Part shown: positions 1 through 5,295 of the stretch, in pieces
Layout of the letters: each line of letters opens with the position of its first letter
Numbering within the stretch: the stretch's first letter is position 1
Notes under the pieces: generated by a model
Told to the model about the DNA's origin: nothing
Database searches by the model: none
Seen by the model: only the letters and a program-made list of their open reading frames with translations
Assembly (NCBI GenBank): GCA_030152675.1
Contig: JASLIY010000105.1
Location: 1 to 5,295, forward strand
Reading direction: 5' to 3'
Source: Acinetobacter sp.
Lineage (GTDB): Bacteria > Pseudomonadota > Gammaproteobacteria > Pseudomonadales > Moraxellaceae
Length of the DNA: 5,295 bases
Translations under genes and position numbers: made by a program

Positions 1-933
1 ATCGTTTTAGAAGATCAAAAATTTGGCAGCCATATCGAGCACTGGAGTTTGCTGACTGAGCAGCCGACCAGTGAAGTGCCAAAATGGTTAGGTCTGGCAC
101 TAGATGCACCGATTATGCCGATGGGCTTATGTCAGCAAGAAGCCGATATGGACCCAAGCACTTGGTTGATTCAAGGCCCTGCTCAATGTGAGATTCAATT
201 TAATCAAGTCATCGCCGTAGAAAATAATAAACCTCAAGCAGTCAAAACGGCATTCCCAAGTTTTAGTAGTCCTTATACCCTGAACGCCAGCATTAGCCGC
301 ATTATCTGTTGCGACTCCAATAGCCAAGCCGTATTACAACTCGAACTCGACAACAACAGTATGGTCTATGCCTTTGACAGCCTGTATAGCGTCAATCATC
401 AACATTATCGCAAAGACCAGTCATATCAAGTACAGCTCAATGCTTGGGCCTATGAACTGGAAAAAGTCTCAGATCACGACCAAATCGTGGTGGATGACCC
501 AGCCTCGATCAAACATCATCGTGCACTCAACCAGATCTTGGCTGAGCATGAGGGCATCGCACCCGACAATCTACAGCAATTGATCGATGCTTGGGAGCCG
601 AAGAGTGATGATGACCGCGCTCCAGTCACAGTCGATTTCTCTAAAATGGTGGCCTATTTATATGGCGAAACCATGGGTCAAGAAGATGAAGCTTGGTTCC
701 AAGGCAAGATCGTTGGCAAAACCCAATGCCAATGTCTTGATCAGGACTACTGCCTCTATGATGTGACCTTGATCATGGAAGAAAACCAACCAGCCACACT
801 GATCCGCGTGGCAACACAAGATCCGAACTTTAAAGACTTTGCCATCGGTCAATACATCCGTGGCAATATCTGGCTACAAGCGCATGTCTTTGCCGAAAGT
901 AAAGCCGCTGCACAGTCGAGCAGCACAACTTAA
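1..933 (+). CDS. Hypothetical protein, 5' end outside the window
   Basis: The frame is open from the first base to the TAA at 931-933, giving 310 visible residues. A TTG at 49 could serve as a start, but the GGAG at 44-47 is too close to act as its ribosome site and the 16 codons before it are open, so the gene almost certainly begins upstream. I do not recognise the family. There is no signal peptide or membrane segment in the visible part, so a soluble cytoplasmic protein is likely. It is acidic, with Asp-rich stretches near residues 157-166 and 202-206, and ends in a low-complexity Ala/Ser/Thr tail. Two stretches, about residues 98-152 and 232-297, share a loose pattern: a Cys-containing start, alternating hydrophobic strands, then an aromatic 'Y..(6)..W' end. 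They may be a duplicated small beta domain; this is inference. It is followed directly by its own terminator and is not co-transcribed with anything visible downstream. Confidence 0.85.
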   Translation: MVLEDQKFGSHIEHWSLLTEQPTSEVPKWLGLALDAPIMPMGLCQQEADMDPSTWLIQGPAQCEIQFNQVIAVENNKPQAVKTAFPSFSSPYTLNASISRIICCDSNSQAVLQLELDNNSMVYAFDSLYSVNHQHYRKDQSYQVQLNAWAYELEKVSDHDQIVVDDPASIKHHRALNQILAEHEGIAPDNLQQLIDAWEPKSDDDRAPVTVDFSKMVAYLYGETMGQEDEAWFQGKIVGKTQCQCLDQDYCLYDVTLIMEENQPATLIRVATQDPNFKDFAIGQYIRGNIWLQAHVFAESKAAAQSSSTT

Positions 934-937
934 CACT

Positions 938-957
938 GGCTGAGCTTTAACTCAGCC
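938..957 (+). repeat. Hairpin overlapping the terminator stem
   Basis: GGCTGAG at 938-944 and CTCAGCC at 951-957 form a perfect 7-base stem with a 6-base loop. The right arm shares bases 953-957 with the left arm of the terminator at 953-984, so the two structures exclude each other. It has no T run of its own. It may be only a 3'-end protecting stem or a relic of duplicated terminator sequence; a control role is speculative. Confidence 0.5.
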
Positions 958-991
958 CGACGCAGCGAAAACTACATCGGGCTGTTTTTTT
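953..991 (+). terminator. Rho-independent terminator of the first gene
   Basis: An 8-base perfect stem, CAGCCCGA at 953-960 pairing with TCGGGCTG at 977-984, is followed by seven T residues at 985-991. The 16-base loop is long for a terminator, but the GC-rich stem and the T run are typical. It lies 19 bases after the stop codon at 931-933. Its left arm overlaps a second hairpin at 938-957, so the two cannot form together. Confidence 0.8.
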
Positions 992-1633
992 ATTTACGTG
1001 GCATGCTGAGATTTAAACTGCAGGTACAGGGATATCAACAGCATAGATTTCGCTTAAATTTAAGACAGATTATTCATTTTTTTTAAATAAAAAAACAAGC
1101 GCTGGTTTTATTTTAATTAAAAACAATTATCTAATTAAGCTTTTCAGTGCCTTTATAAGACCAAGGATTATATTTTTACTGATCGATCTAGAGTTAAAAT
1201 CCGTGCTGTTTTAAATCTTAATCAAGATACACTGTAACCGCCCAAATACGCTTCAACTGCATGATGCAAAATGCTGCGAAATTGCATGTAGAATCAAACC
1301 ATTCCCTGCTAAATAAAATAAAAACAACACCCAGGCCCCTCAAGCCTTGGCCTCAGCATTTGAACTGGATCGTGTTTGAATATCCGATCATGATCAACCC
1401 AAGTCACGCAGATCAATACCGATATCGTCGCTGATCCACAACTGATGTATTATTGATCCAGTATGAATTTAAAATAGAGCGCATTAAAAGCGATGCTGAA
1501 ATTTTGATTATTTATTCTAATCTCGAGCAATTTTTAAATTAGTGAGATTTATACTTTATTTAAAACTTAATTTGTGCTAAAAATGATCGGGCTCAAATAG
1601 GTTTAACAATAATTTAATAATCCAGGCTTCGTA
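992..1633. other. Long AT-rich spacer without a convincing gene
   Basis: No well-supported gene is visible on either strand. Roughly 992-1200 and 1463-1633 are strongly AT-rich, including a 12-base palindrome TTTTAATTAAAA at 1111-1122. The middle part, about 1220-1460, is visibly more GC-rich. It contains a 57-codon open frame (1261-1434, plus) with no ribosome site and an unlikely composition. It also holds a cluster of GATC sites and two inverted repeats sharing one arm. Promoter signals for the small gene at 1634 are weak: TAAAAT at 1470, TCTAAT at 1516 and TATACT at 1550 are good -10 look-alikes, but none has a good -35 at the right distance. Confidence 0.6.
1364..1462. repeat. Two overlapping inverted repeats in a GATC-rich patch
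   Basis: ACTGGATC at 1364-1371 is the exact reverse complement of GATCCAGT at 1455-1462. GATCAATA at 1411-1418 is the exact reverse complement of TATTGATC at 1451-1458. The right arms overlap at 1455-1458, so the pairings compete. Two short palindromes, GATCATGATC (1386-1395) and CGATATCG (1420-1427), lie between them. Six GATC sites fall within 1368-1458. There is no T run after the patch, so nothing marks it as a complete small RNA gene. Function unknown. Confidence 0.4.
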
Positions 1634-1786
1634 ATGAAAATTATACCTGAACAATCGACAAGTTTAATTCAACGAGACGGCAGCCTCGCAACACGTCTCA
1701 ATAAAGTTGCCTGTGGCTTCTTTATCCTCGGTATGTTTATTGCCGCAATGATTTTTCATTACTTGGGGATTTTCCCAACCAGTTAA
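1634..1786 (+). CDS. Small single-pass membrane protein, 50 residues
   Basis: An ATG at 1634 opens a 50-codon frame ending in TAA at 1784-1786. AGG at 1624-1626 sits 7 bases before the ATG, a short but well-placed ribosome site. The product has a polar N-terminal part of about 24 residues with charges K2, E6, R14, D15, R21 and K24. A hydrophobic stretch follows at about 25-47 (VACGFFILGMFIAAMIFHYL then GIF), and the end is a short PTS. This fits one inner-membrane helix with the basic N-terminal side in the cytoplasm. There is no lipobox and no clear cleavage site, so it is probably an anchored peptide. It stands alone, convergent with serC, and is followed 46 bases later by a strong terminator, which supports it being a real transcribed gene. 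I recognise no family. Possible roles such as a regulator of a membrane complex or a toxin-like peptide cannot be told apart from sequence. Confidence 0.65.
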   Translation: MKIIPEQSTSLIQRDGSLATRLNKVACGFFILGMFIAAMIFHYLGIFPTS

Positions 1787-1832
1787 CACGGCAACCTCAC
1801 TCGGCTGTGTTGATGTGATCAGTTGACCCATC

Positions 1833-1858
1833 AAAAGCCCTCATCAAGAGGGCTTTTT
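1833..1858. terminator. Bidirectional terminator between the small gene and serC
   Basis: A perfect 10-base stem, AAAAGCCCTC at 1833-1842 pairing with GAGGGCTTTT at 1848-1857, encloses a 5-base loop. The T run on the plus strand extends to 1858. On the minus strand the same stem ends in a run of four T. Lying between two convergent genes (stop at 1786 on plus, stop at 1909 on minus), it can end transcripts from both sides, better for the plus-strand gene. Confidence 0.85.
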
Positions 1859-1908
1859 GTGTTGGTCTATTTTACGATTCAACTCTGAATGTTGCACAGG
1901 GCTCAGCC

Positions 1909-2988
1909 TTAAGCATGCTTCTGTTCAAATTCCTGCATGAATTTAACCAAGGCCTGAACACCTTCAAGTGGAACTGCATTATAAATACTCGCACGCATAC
2001 CGCCGACTGAACGGTGACCTGCGAGATTGAGTAAATGCTGCTCTTTGGCTTGTTGTAAAAACAGTTTTTCCAAATCAGGATGGGCCAAGGTAAATGGCAC
2101 GTTCATCATTGAACGGTTTTGCACGGCGATTGGATTTTGATAAAAGTCGCTTGAATCGATATAACCATAAAGAAGTTTGGCTTTTTCTTGATTAACTTTA
2201 TAAATCGCATCCACCCCACCCTGTTCGAGCAACCACTCAAACACCAAGCCAGATAAATACCATGCATAAGTCGCAGGCGTATTCACCATTGAATCCCCTT
2301 TGGCTTGGGCAGCGTATTTCAACAAAGATGGAATTTCAGGTTTCGCTTGATCAAGCAAATCATCACGCACGATGACTAAGGTTAATCCTGCAGGGCCAAT
2401 ATTCTTTTGTGCGCCGGCATAAATCAAACCAAACTGACTGACGTCCAAAGGCGCAGACAAAATACTTGAAGACAAATCCGCAACCAAAGGCGCGTTACAC
2501 TGTGGAATATGATTGAACTGTAAGCCACCGATGGTTTCGTTTTCAGCATAATGCACATAAGCCGCATCTGCAGACAACTGCCATTCTTGTTCAGGTTTGA
2601 TCGCATGTTTGCCATCAATCAAAGTGCCCGCTTCAACCACATGGATATCACCATAACGTTGTGCTTCTTTTAAGGCTTTCTCAGACCAGATCCCAGTATG
2701 GATATAATCCGCTTTGTTATTTTTGCCTAACAAGTTGAGTGGAATCGCAGAAAACTGTAATGATGCGCCCCCTTGTAGGAACAATACTTTGTAATTTTCA
2801 GGAATATTCATCAACTTACGCAGATCTGCTTCAGCTTTTTCGGCCACAGCAACATAGTCCGCACTACGATGGCTCATTTCCATGATGGATAAGCCTTTAC
2901 CCTGCCAATCCAACATTTCCTGTTGTGCTTTTTCTAAAACGGCGGTAGGTAATGCAGCTGGACCAGCACAGAAATTATATGCGCGCAT
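1909..2988 (-). CDS. serC: Phosphoserine aminotransferase (SerC)
   Basis: This is a PLP-dependent class V fold aminotransferase of 359 residues, close to the usual 360. It converts 3-phosphohydroxypyruvate and glutamate to phosphoserine in cytoplasmic serine synthesis. In the family it also acts on the 4-phosphothreonine precursor of pyridoxal phosphate. Visible hallmarks are the N-terminal NFCAGPAALP, substrate-binding H40-R41, the phosphate-binding QGGAS (72-76), W101 stacking on the cofactor, T152 in NETIGG, and cofactor-binding D171. The PLP lysine is K195 in AGAQKNIGPAGL, N236-T237 come from the partner subunit, and GHRSVGGMRAS (324-334) supplies H325, R326 and R332. The frame also has an ATG 14 codons further upstream (3030). 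I chose 2988 because AAGGG sits 7 bases before it and because the family begins just before the NF.xGPA motif. It is convergent with the small gene and divergent from the TolC-like gene, so apparently transcribed alone. Confidence 0.97.
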   Translation of the reverse strand: MRAYNFCAGPAALPTAVLEKAQQEMLDWQGKGLSIMEMSHRSADYVAVAEKAEADLRKLMNIPENYKVLFLQGGASLQFSAIPLNLLGKNNKADYIHTGIWSEKALKEAQRYGDIHVVEAGTLIDGKHAIKPEQEWQLSADAAYVHYAENETIGGLQFNHIPQCNAPLVADLSSSILSAPLDVSQFGLIYAGAQKNIGPAGLTLVIVRDDLLDQAKPEIPSLLKYAAQAKGDSMVNTPATYAWYLSGLVFEWLLEQGGVDAIYKVNQEKAKLLYGYIDSSDFYQNPIAVQNRSMMNVPFTLAHPDLEKLFLQQAKEQHLLNLAGHRSVGGMRASIYNAVPLEGVQALVKFMQEFEQKHA

Positions 2989-2995
2989 GATTTTT

Positions 2996-3000
2996 CCCTT
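2996..3000 (-). promoter_or_regulatory. Ribosome-binding site deciding the serC start
   Basis: On the minus strand AAGGG (plus-strand CCCTT at 2996-3000) lies 7 bases before the ATG at 2988. It supports the 359-residue form of SerC over the 373-residue form that would start at 3030, inside what is better read as the untranslated leader. Confidence 0.75.
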
Positions 3001-3083
3001 GAAAGTAGTAAAACAAATGAAAGCATGCATTTAAGCATAGATTTGCAGCCCTGACACGGATTTTGGCAATCAATATTTCAATC

Positions 3084-3112
3084 TTTAAAGGGATTTAGAG
3101 CTAAGAAATCAA
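3084..3112 (-). promoter_or_regulatory. Candidate serC promoter
   Basis: Read on the minus strand, TTGATT (3112-3107) is followed after 17 bases by TTTAAA (3089-3084). Each matches four of six positions of the sigma-70 consensus, with ideal spacing. Transcription would start near 3077 and leave a leader of about 90 bases before the serC ATG. This is a weak, purely sequence-based call. Confidence 0.3.
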
Positions 3113-3213
3113 TCACTCAGCTGCAATCTCAAGTCGCGTCGAGGCGGCAGCAGCACCGAATGCTTGAAGTCAATGCCTCAACTTTATCTCACGTGCACAT
3201 CAGTTTAGAGTAT

Positions 3214-3242
3214 TTGATCTAAATTTTGATTCTCTATACAAT
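3214..3242 (+). promoter_or_regulatory. Candidate promoter of the TolC/HlyD-type operon
   Basis: TTGATC at 3214-3219 (four of six consensus positions) is followed after exactly 17 bases by TACAAT at 3237-3242 (five of six). The predicted start is near 3249, giving a leader of about 120 bases before the ATG at 3371. The palindrome at 3255-3269 would lie just downstream of the start, a usual place for a repressor site. Confidence 0.45.
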
Positions 3243-3254
3243 TCTATGCTATTG

Positions 3255-3269
3255 TTTCTCCAAGAGAAA
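3255..3269. promoter_or_regulatory. Palindrome, possible operator
   Basis: TTTCTC at 3255-3260 and GAGAAA at 3264-3269 are perfect reverse complements around a 3-base centre. It is directly followed by another palindrome, ATTTTAAAAT, at 3269-3278. Its position just after the predicted transcription start of the export operon suggests a regulator-binding site, but no regulator gene is present in the window and short palindromes arise by chance in AT-rich DNA. Confidence 0.3.
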
Positions 3270-3319
3270 TTTTAAAATACCTGCACTTAAATAACCTATT
3301 GATTGCTTAACAATTTTTA

Positions 3320-3332
3320 AACCAATTTGGTT
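3320..3332. promoter_or_regulatory. Second palindrome in the leader, possible operator
   Basis: AACCAA at 3320-3325 and TTGGTT at 3327-3332 form a perfect inverted repeat with a single-base centre, 38 bases before the ATG of the TolC-like gene. The arms are too close to form an RNA hairpin, so protein binding to DNA would be the more likely role. Function is not shown by sequence. Confidence 0.25.
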
Positions 3333-3370
3333 GCTCTATGTAGCATCGCCTATTCTAGGATCTTCGAGAA

Positions 3371-4882
3371 ATGCCTTTAACCGCCCATCCTCTGCTTGCT
3401 CAAGTTGCCTTAAATCGATGGATCTCGCGACTGAGTCGTCTCTCTTTGACCACCGTCTCTGCGCTGCTGCTGAGTAATGCGGTCAATGCCCAAGATTTAA
3501 GCTATGCCGAAGCCGAGCAACAACTTCTGAGCCAATCCTTTACCTCACAGGCGCATCAAGCCCTACAACAAGCCTCACAGCTTGAAGCCGATGCGGTCAA
3601 AGGTTTAGGACTGCCGCGGATCGACTTGAACGTTCGCGCCTACGCCTTTCATAACAAGATTGATGTCCCACTGGAAAATGTTAAAAACAATCTCGAAGAC
3701 ACCCTGAATCAGAATGTGAACCAGCAGATCGATCAGTGGCAGAACAATCAGAATATTCAACCTGATCTCACCGCCTCTTTAAAAGAAGGGGTTTATGGTG
3801 CGATTCAAAATGGCGTGGGCCTGATTCCAGACAGCGCCAATATCACCCTAGAAGATCAGGTGGTGAAGCCAACTGTGTCCTTGCTGATGCCGATTTATAC
3901 CGGTGGACTGACCAGCAGTGTCAAAGAAATGGCCAATATCAAAGCCGTGCGCAGTCAACTGAATGAGCAGCAACAACAAGATCTACAACGTTTTGAATTG
4001 ATCCAAACTTACTTCAACGTGCAACTGCAACAGAAACTGCAAGATGCCAGTCGCTTCAATCTTAACTCGACCCAAGGTCACTACAACAATGCGCTCAAGC
4101 TTGAACAACAAGGCATGATCAGCAAAGGGCAACGCATGCAGTTTGAAGTGGCACGCAACAATGCGGAACGCTCCTTGCAGAGCGTCAGTGCCAATTTACA
4201 ATCCAGTATTTTCCAACTGAATAACTTATTGCAGCGCCATCAAATCGCGCAGCTCAGTACCCCGCTCTTTGTCAACACCACTCAAAGCCAAGCCTTGAAT
4301 ACCTTACTCAAAAGCTATCAAGATGAATCGGCTTTGATCCGTAAATTGCAGATGGATATTCAACTGGCCGGCGTCAATGTCAAAGCCAAGAGCGCGGCCA
4401 AGAAACCAACTTTATTTGCCTTTGGTGAATATGGTCTAGATGACAAGAACAACTGGATGGTTGGCGTGATGGCACGTTACAACTTGTTTTCAGGCATCGA
4501 CAACAATAAAAATATCCAAGCCGCCAAGCTACAACAGCATGCGGCCGAGTTGATGACTGAGCGCGCCAAGCAAGAAGTGGAAAATATGATTTACAAATCC
4601 TATAGCGAGCTGAGTTCGGCACAGCATACCCATGAAATGTTGCAACGTAACCTTGGCGCGGCCAAAGAAAACTTACGCATCCAAGAACTATCCTTTCGAG
4701 AAAGTATGGGAACAGCGACACAGGTCATTGATGCACAAAACATTTTAAATGGTTTAGAAAGTGAAATGGCGATCAATGCCTATCGCTATGTGATGTCCTT
4801 AGCCGCATTGTTGCAAAGTCACGGTTCGATCGCGCAGTTCCAAAACTACGTCAATCAACCCAACACTCACTTTATTCGTTAA
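3371..4882 (+). CDS. TolC-family outer-membrane efflux/secretion channel
   Basis: The product has 503 residues. Proteins of this family form trimeric channels that join an outer-membrane beta barrel to a long periplasmic helical tunnel. An unusually long N-region (about 25 residues, Arg at 16, 20 and 23) leads to a hydrophobic stretch and a cleavage site after NAVNA (residue 40). The two OEP half-repeats are clear. Strand pair one is GLPRIDLNVRAYAF (80-93) and VVKPTVSLLMPIYTGG (164-179). Strand pair two is KPTLFAFGEYG (345-355) and NWMVGVMARYNLFSG (361-375). Long Gln/Ala/Leu-rich coiled helices follow each pair, and MGTATQVIDAQ (446-456) is the usual late-helix motif. About 70 residues separate the first strand pair against about 5 in the second, an enlarged surface loop. 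AGGA at 3357-3360 lies 10 bases before the ATG, a slightly long spacing. The next gene begins 19 bases after the stop and encodes the matching adaptor, so this is an operon channel rather than a lone TolC. The substrate is not evident. Confidence 0.93.
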   Translation: MPLTAHPLLAQVALNRWISRLSRLSLTTVSALLLSNAVNAQDLSYAEAEQQLLSQSFTSQAHQALQQASQLEADAVKGLGLPRIDLNVRAYAFHNKIDVPLENVKNNLEDTLNQNVNQQIDQWQNNQNIQPDLTASLKEGVYGAIQNGVGLIPDSANITLEDQVVKPTVSLLMPIYTGGLTSSVKEMANIKAVRSQLNEQQQQDLQRFELIQTYFNVQLQQKLQDASRFNLNSTQGHYNNALKLEQQGMISKGQRMQFEVARNNAERSLQSVSANLQSSIFQLNNLLQRHQIAQLSTPLFVNTTQSQALNTLLKSYQDESALIRKLQMDIQLAGVNVKAKSAAKKPTLFAFGEYGLDDKNNWMVGVMARYNLFSGIDNNKNIQAAKLQQHAAELMTERAKQEVENMIYKSYSELSSAQHTHEMLQRNLGAAKENLRIQELSFRESMGTATQVIDAQNILNGLESEMAINAYRYVMSLAALLQSHGSIAQFQNYVNQPNTHFIR

Positions 4883-4901
4883 ATTTTGATAGGGCCACAT
4901 C

Positions 4902-5295
4902 ATGACAAATCAACACACAGATCAAAATAAGACGAATGCATCTTCCACTGAGCCATCCAACAACACGCTCAAGGATACGCACAGCAATGATGTTTCGACC
5001 AATACAGCAAGCCCAAGCGCGACCTCAACAACGACCTCGGCCAATGCAAGCACACCTAAAAAGCAGGATCTAGAGACAGCAGCGACGCCGGAACAACATC
5101 AGCAGACGCCGCCACCCAATCCTCCCCTGCCACCCACCCCGCCGAACGATGAGAATGGACGCAAAAAATCCATCATTAAAATTATCCTGTTGATCGTGTT
5201 GATTTTACTGCTGTGTCTGATCGGCTATGGCTTATGGAAAGCTTATCAACCCAAAGAACTTGAAATTCAAGGGCGAGTTGAAGCCGATACCGTAC
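4902..5295 (+). CDS. HlyD-type membrane-fusion (adaptor) protein, 3' end outside the window
   Basis: From the ATG at 4902 the frame is open to the window edge (131 codons and one base). AGGG at 4891-4894 sits 7 bases upstream, a good ribosome site. The first 88 or so residues are polar and low-complexity, rich in Thr, Ser, Asn, Gln and Ala. They end in a proline run (PPPNPPLPPTPP, 70-81) and a basic RKK (87-89). A single membrane helix follows (about 91-112). The sequence then enters ELEIQGRVEADTV (119-131), the usual first periplasmic strand of HlyD/EmrA-type adaptors before the lipoyl and coiled-coil parts. The layout predicts an inner-membrane anchor with the tail in the cytoplasm and the adaptor body in the periplasm, linking a pump to the TolC-like channel just upstream. 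The missing C-terminal part means the subfamily (ABC-type or MFS-type partner) cannot be told. The long tail is unusual. Confidence 0.85.
   Translation, partial: MTNQHTDQNKTNASSTEPSNNTLKDTHSNDVSTNTASPSATSTTTSANASTPKKQDLETAATPEQHQQTPPPNPPLPPTPPNDENGRKKSIIKIILLIVLILLLCLIGYGLWKAYQPKELEIQGRVEADTV

Larger units (their letters stand above)
2989..3370. other. Divergent spacer between serC and the TolC-like gene
   Basis: This stretch of 382 bases holds the leaders and probable promoters of both divergent genes. A short GC-rich patch at about 3131-3160, rich in CG and GGCAGCAGC, interrupts otherwise AT-rich sequence. It sits in a frame ending with a 20-codon stretch from an ATG at 3160, which has no ribosome site and no convincing protein character. 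Two perfect short palindromes lie on the TolC side. No RNA gene or mobile element is visible. Confidence 0.6.

Noticed and set aside
49..51. TTG as the true start of the first gene
   Set aside because: The frame is open to the window edge, and the only purine-rich site is 1-2 bases from the TTG, too close to work.
127..852. Short frames on the minus strand and in other plus frames within the first gene
   Set aside because: They lie wholly inside a well-supported coding frame, have no ribosome sites and show no protein-like pattern.
1111..1122. TTTTAATTAAAA palindrome as a regulator site
   Set aside because: Twelve-base AT-only palindromes are common by chance in DNA this AT-rich, and no promoter or gene is close by.
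1326..1356. CCAGGCC...GGCCT hairpin as a terminator or small-RNA end
   Set aside because: The stem is only about 5 perfect pairs and no T run follows on either strand.
2424..2618. 64-codon minus-strand frame inside serC
   Set aside because: It is an alternative frame of serC, which is certain from its active-site motifs.
3160..3222. 20-codon frame from ATG at 3160
   Set aside because: No ribosome site, overlaps the predicted promoter of the export operon, and the peptide has no feature of note.
4380..4721. 113-codon minus-strand frame opposite the TolC-like gene
   Set aside because: The plus-strand frame carries conserved OEP motifs throughout this stretch; the antisense product has a Cys/Trp/Arg/Ser-rich composition typical of shadow frames.

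Overview
The window most resembles a chromosomal segment of a gammaproteobacterium, and Acinetobacter is my best guess. The basis is the moderate GC content of the genes, the very AT-rich spacers, and the style of the SerC and TolC/HlyD-type proteins. This is an inference from sequence character; no database comparison was made. Base composition of the genes is uniform, and there is no transposase, integrase, tRNA, rRNA or CRISPR array.

Layout from left to right. (1) The 3' end of a plus-strand gene of unknown function (1-933) runs in from outside the window. It ends at a terminator whose stem competes with a second hairpin. (2) About 640 bases of mostly AT-rich spacer (992-1633) hold no convincing gene. 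Inside it is a more GC-rich patch crowded with GATC sites and two overlapping inverted repeats. (3) A small plus-strand gene (1634-1786) encodes a 50-residue protein with one membrane segment. (4) A strong hairpin (1833-1858), probably a two-way terminator, separates it from convergent serC. (5) serC (1909-2988, minus) encodes phosphoserine aminotransferase of serine and vitamin B6 synthesis, with all expected active-site residues. (6) A divergent spacer (2989-3370) carries candidate promoters for both sides and two perfect short palindromes. (7) A TolC-family outer-membrane channel gene (3371-4882) follows. Nineteen bases later comes the start of a HlyD-type membrane-fusion protein gene (4902 to the window edge).

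The last two genes form an apparent operon for an envelope-spanning exporter: an outer-membrane channel plus a periplasmic adaptor. An inner-membrane pump would be expected just beyond the right edge, but it is not visible. serC is a housekeeping gene independent of this export locus. I see no clearly new biological system. The most unusual points are the enlarged, one-sided surface loop in the TolC-like protein, the long disordered Ser/Thr/Pro-rich tail of the adaptor, and the small membrane protein.
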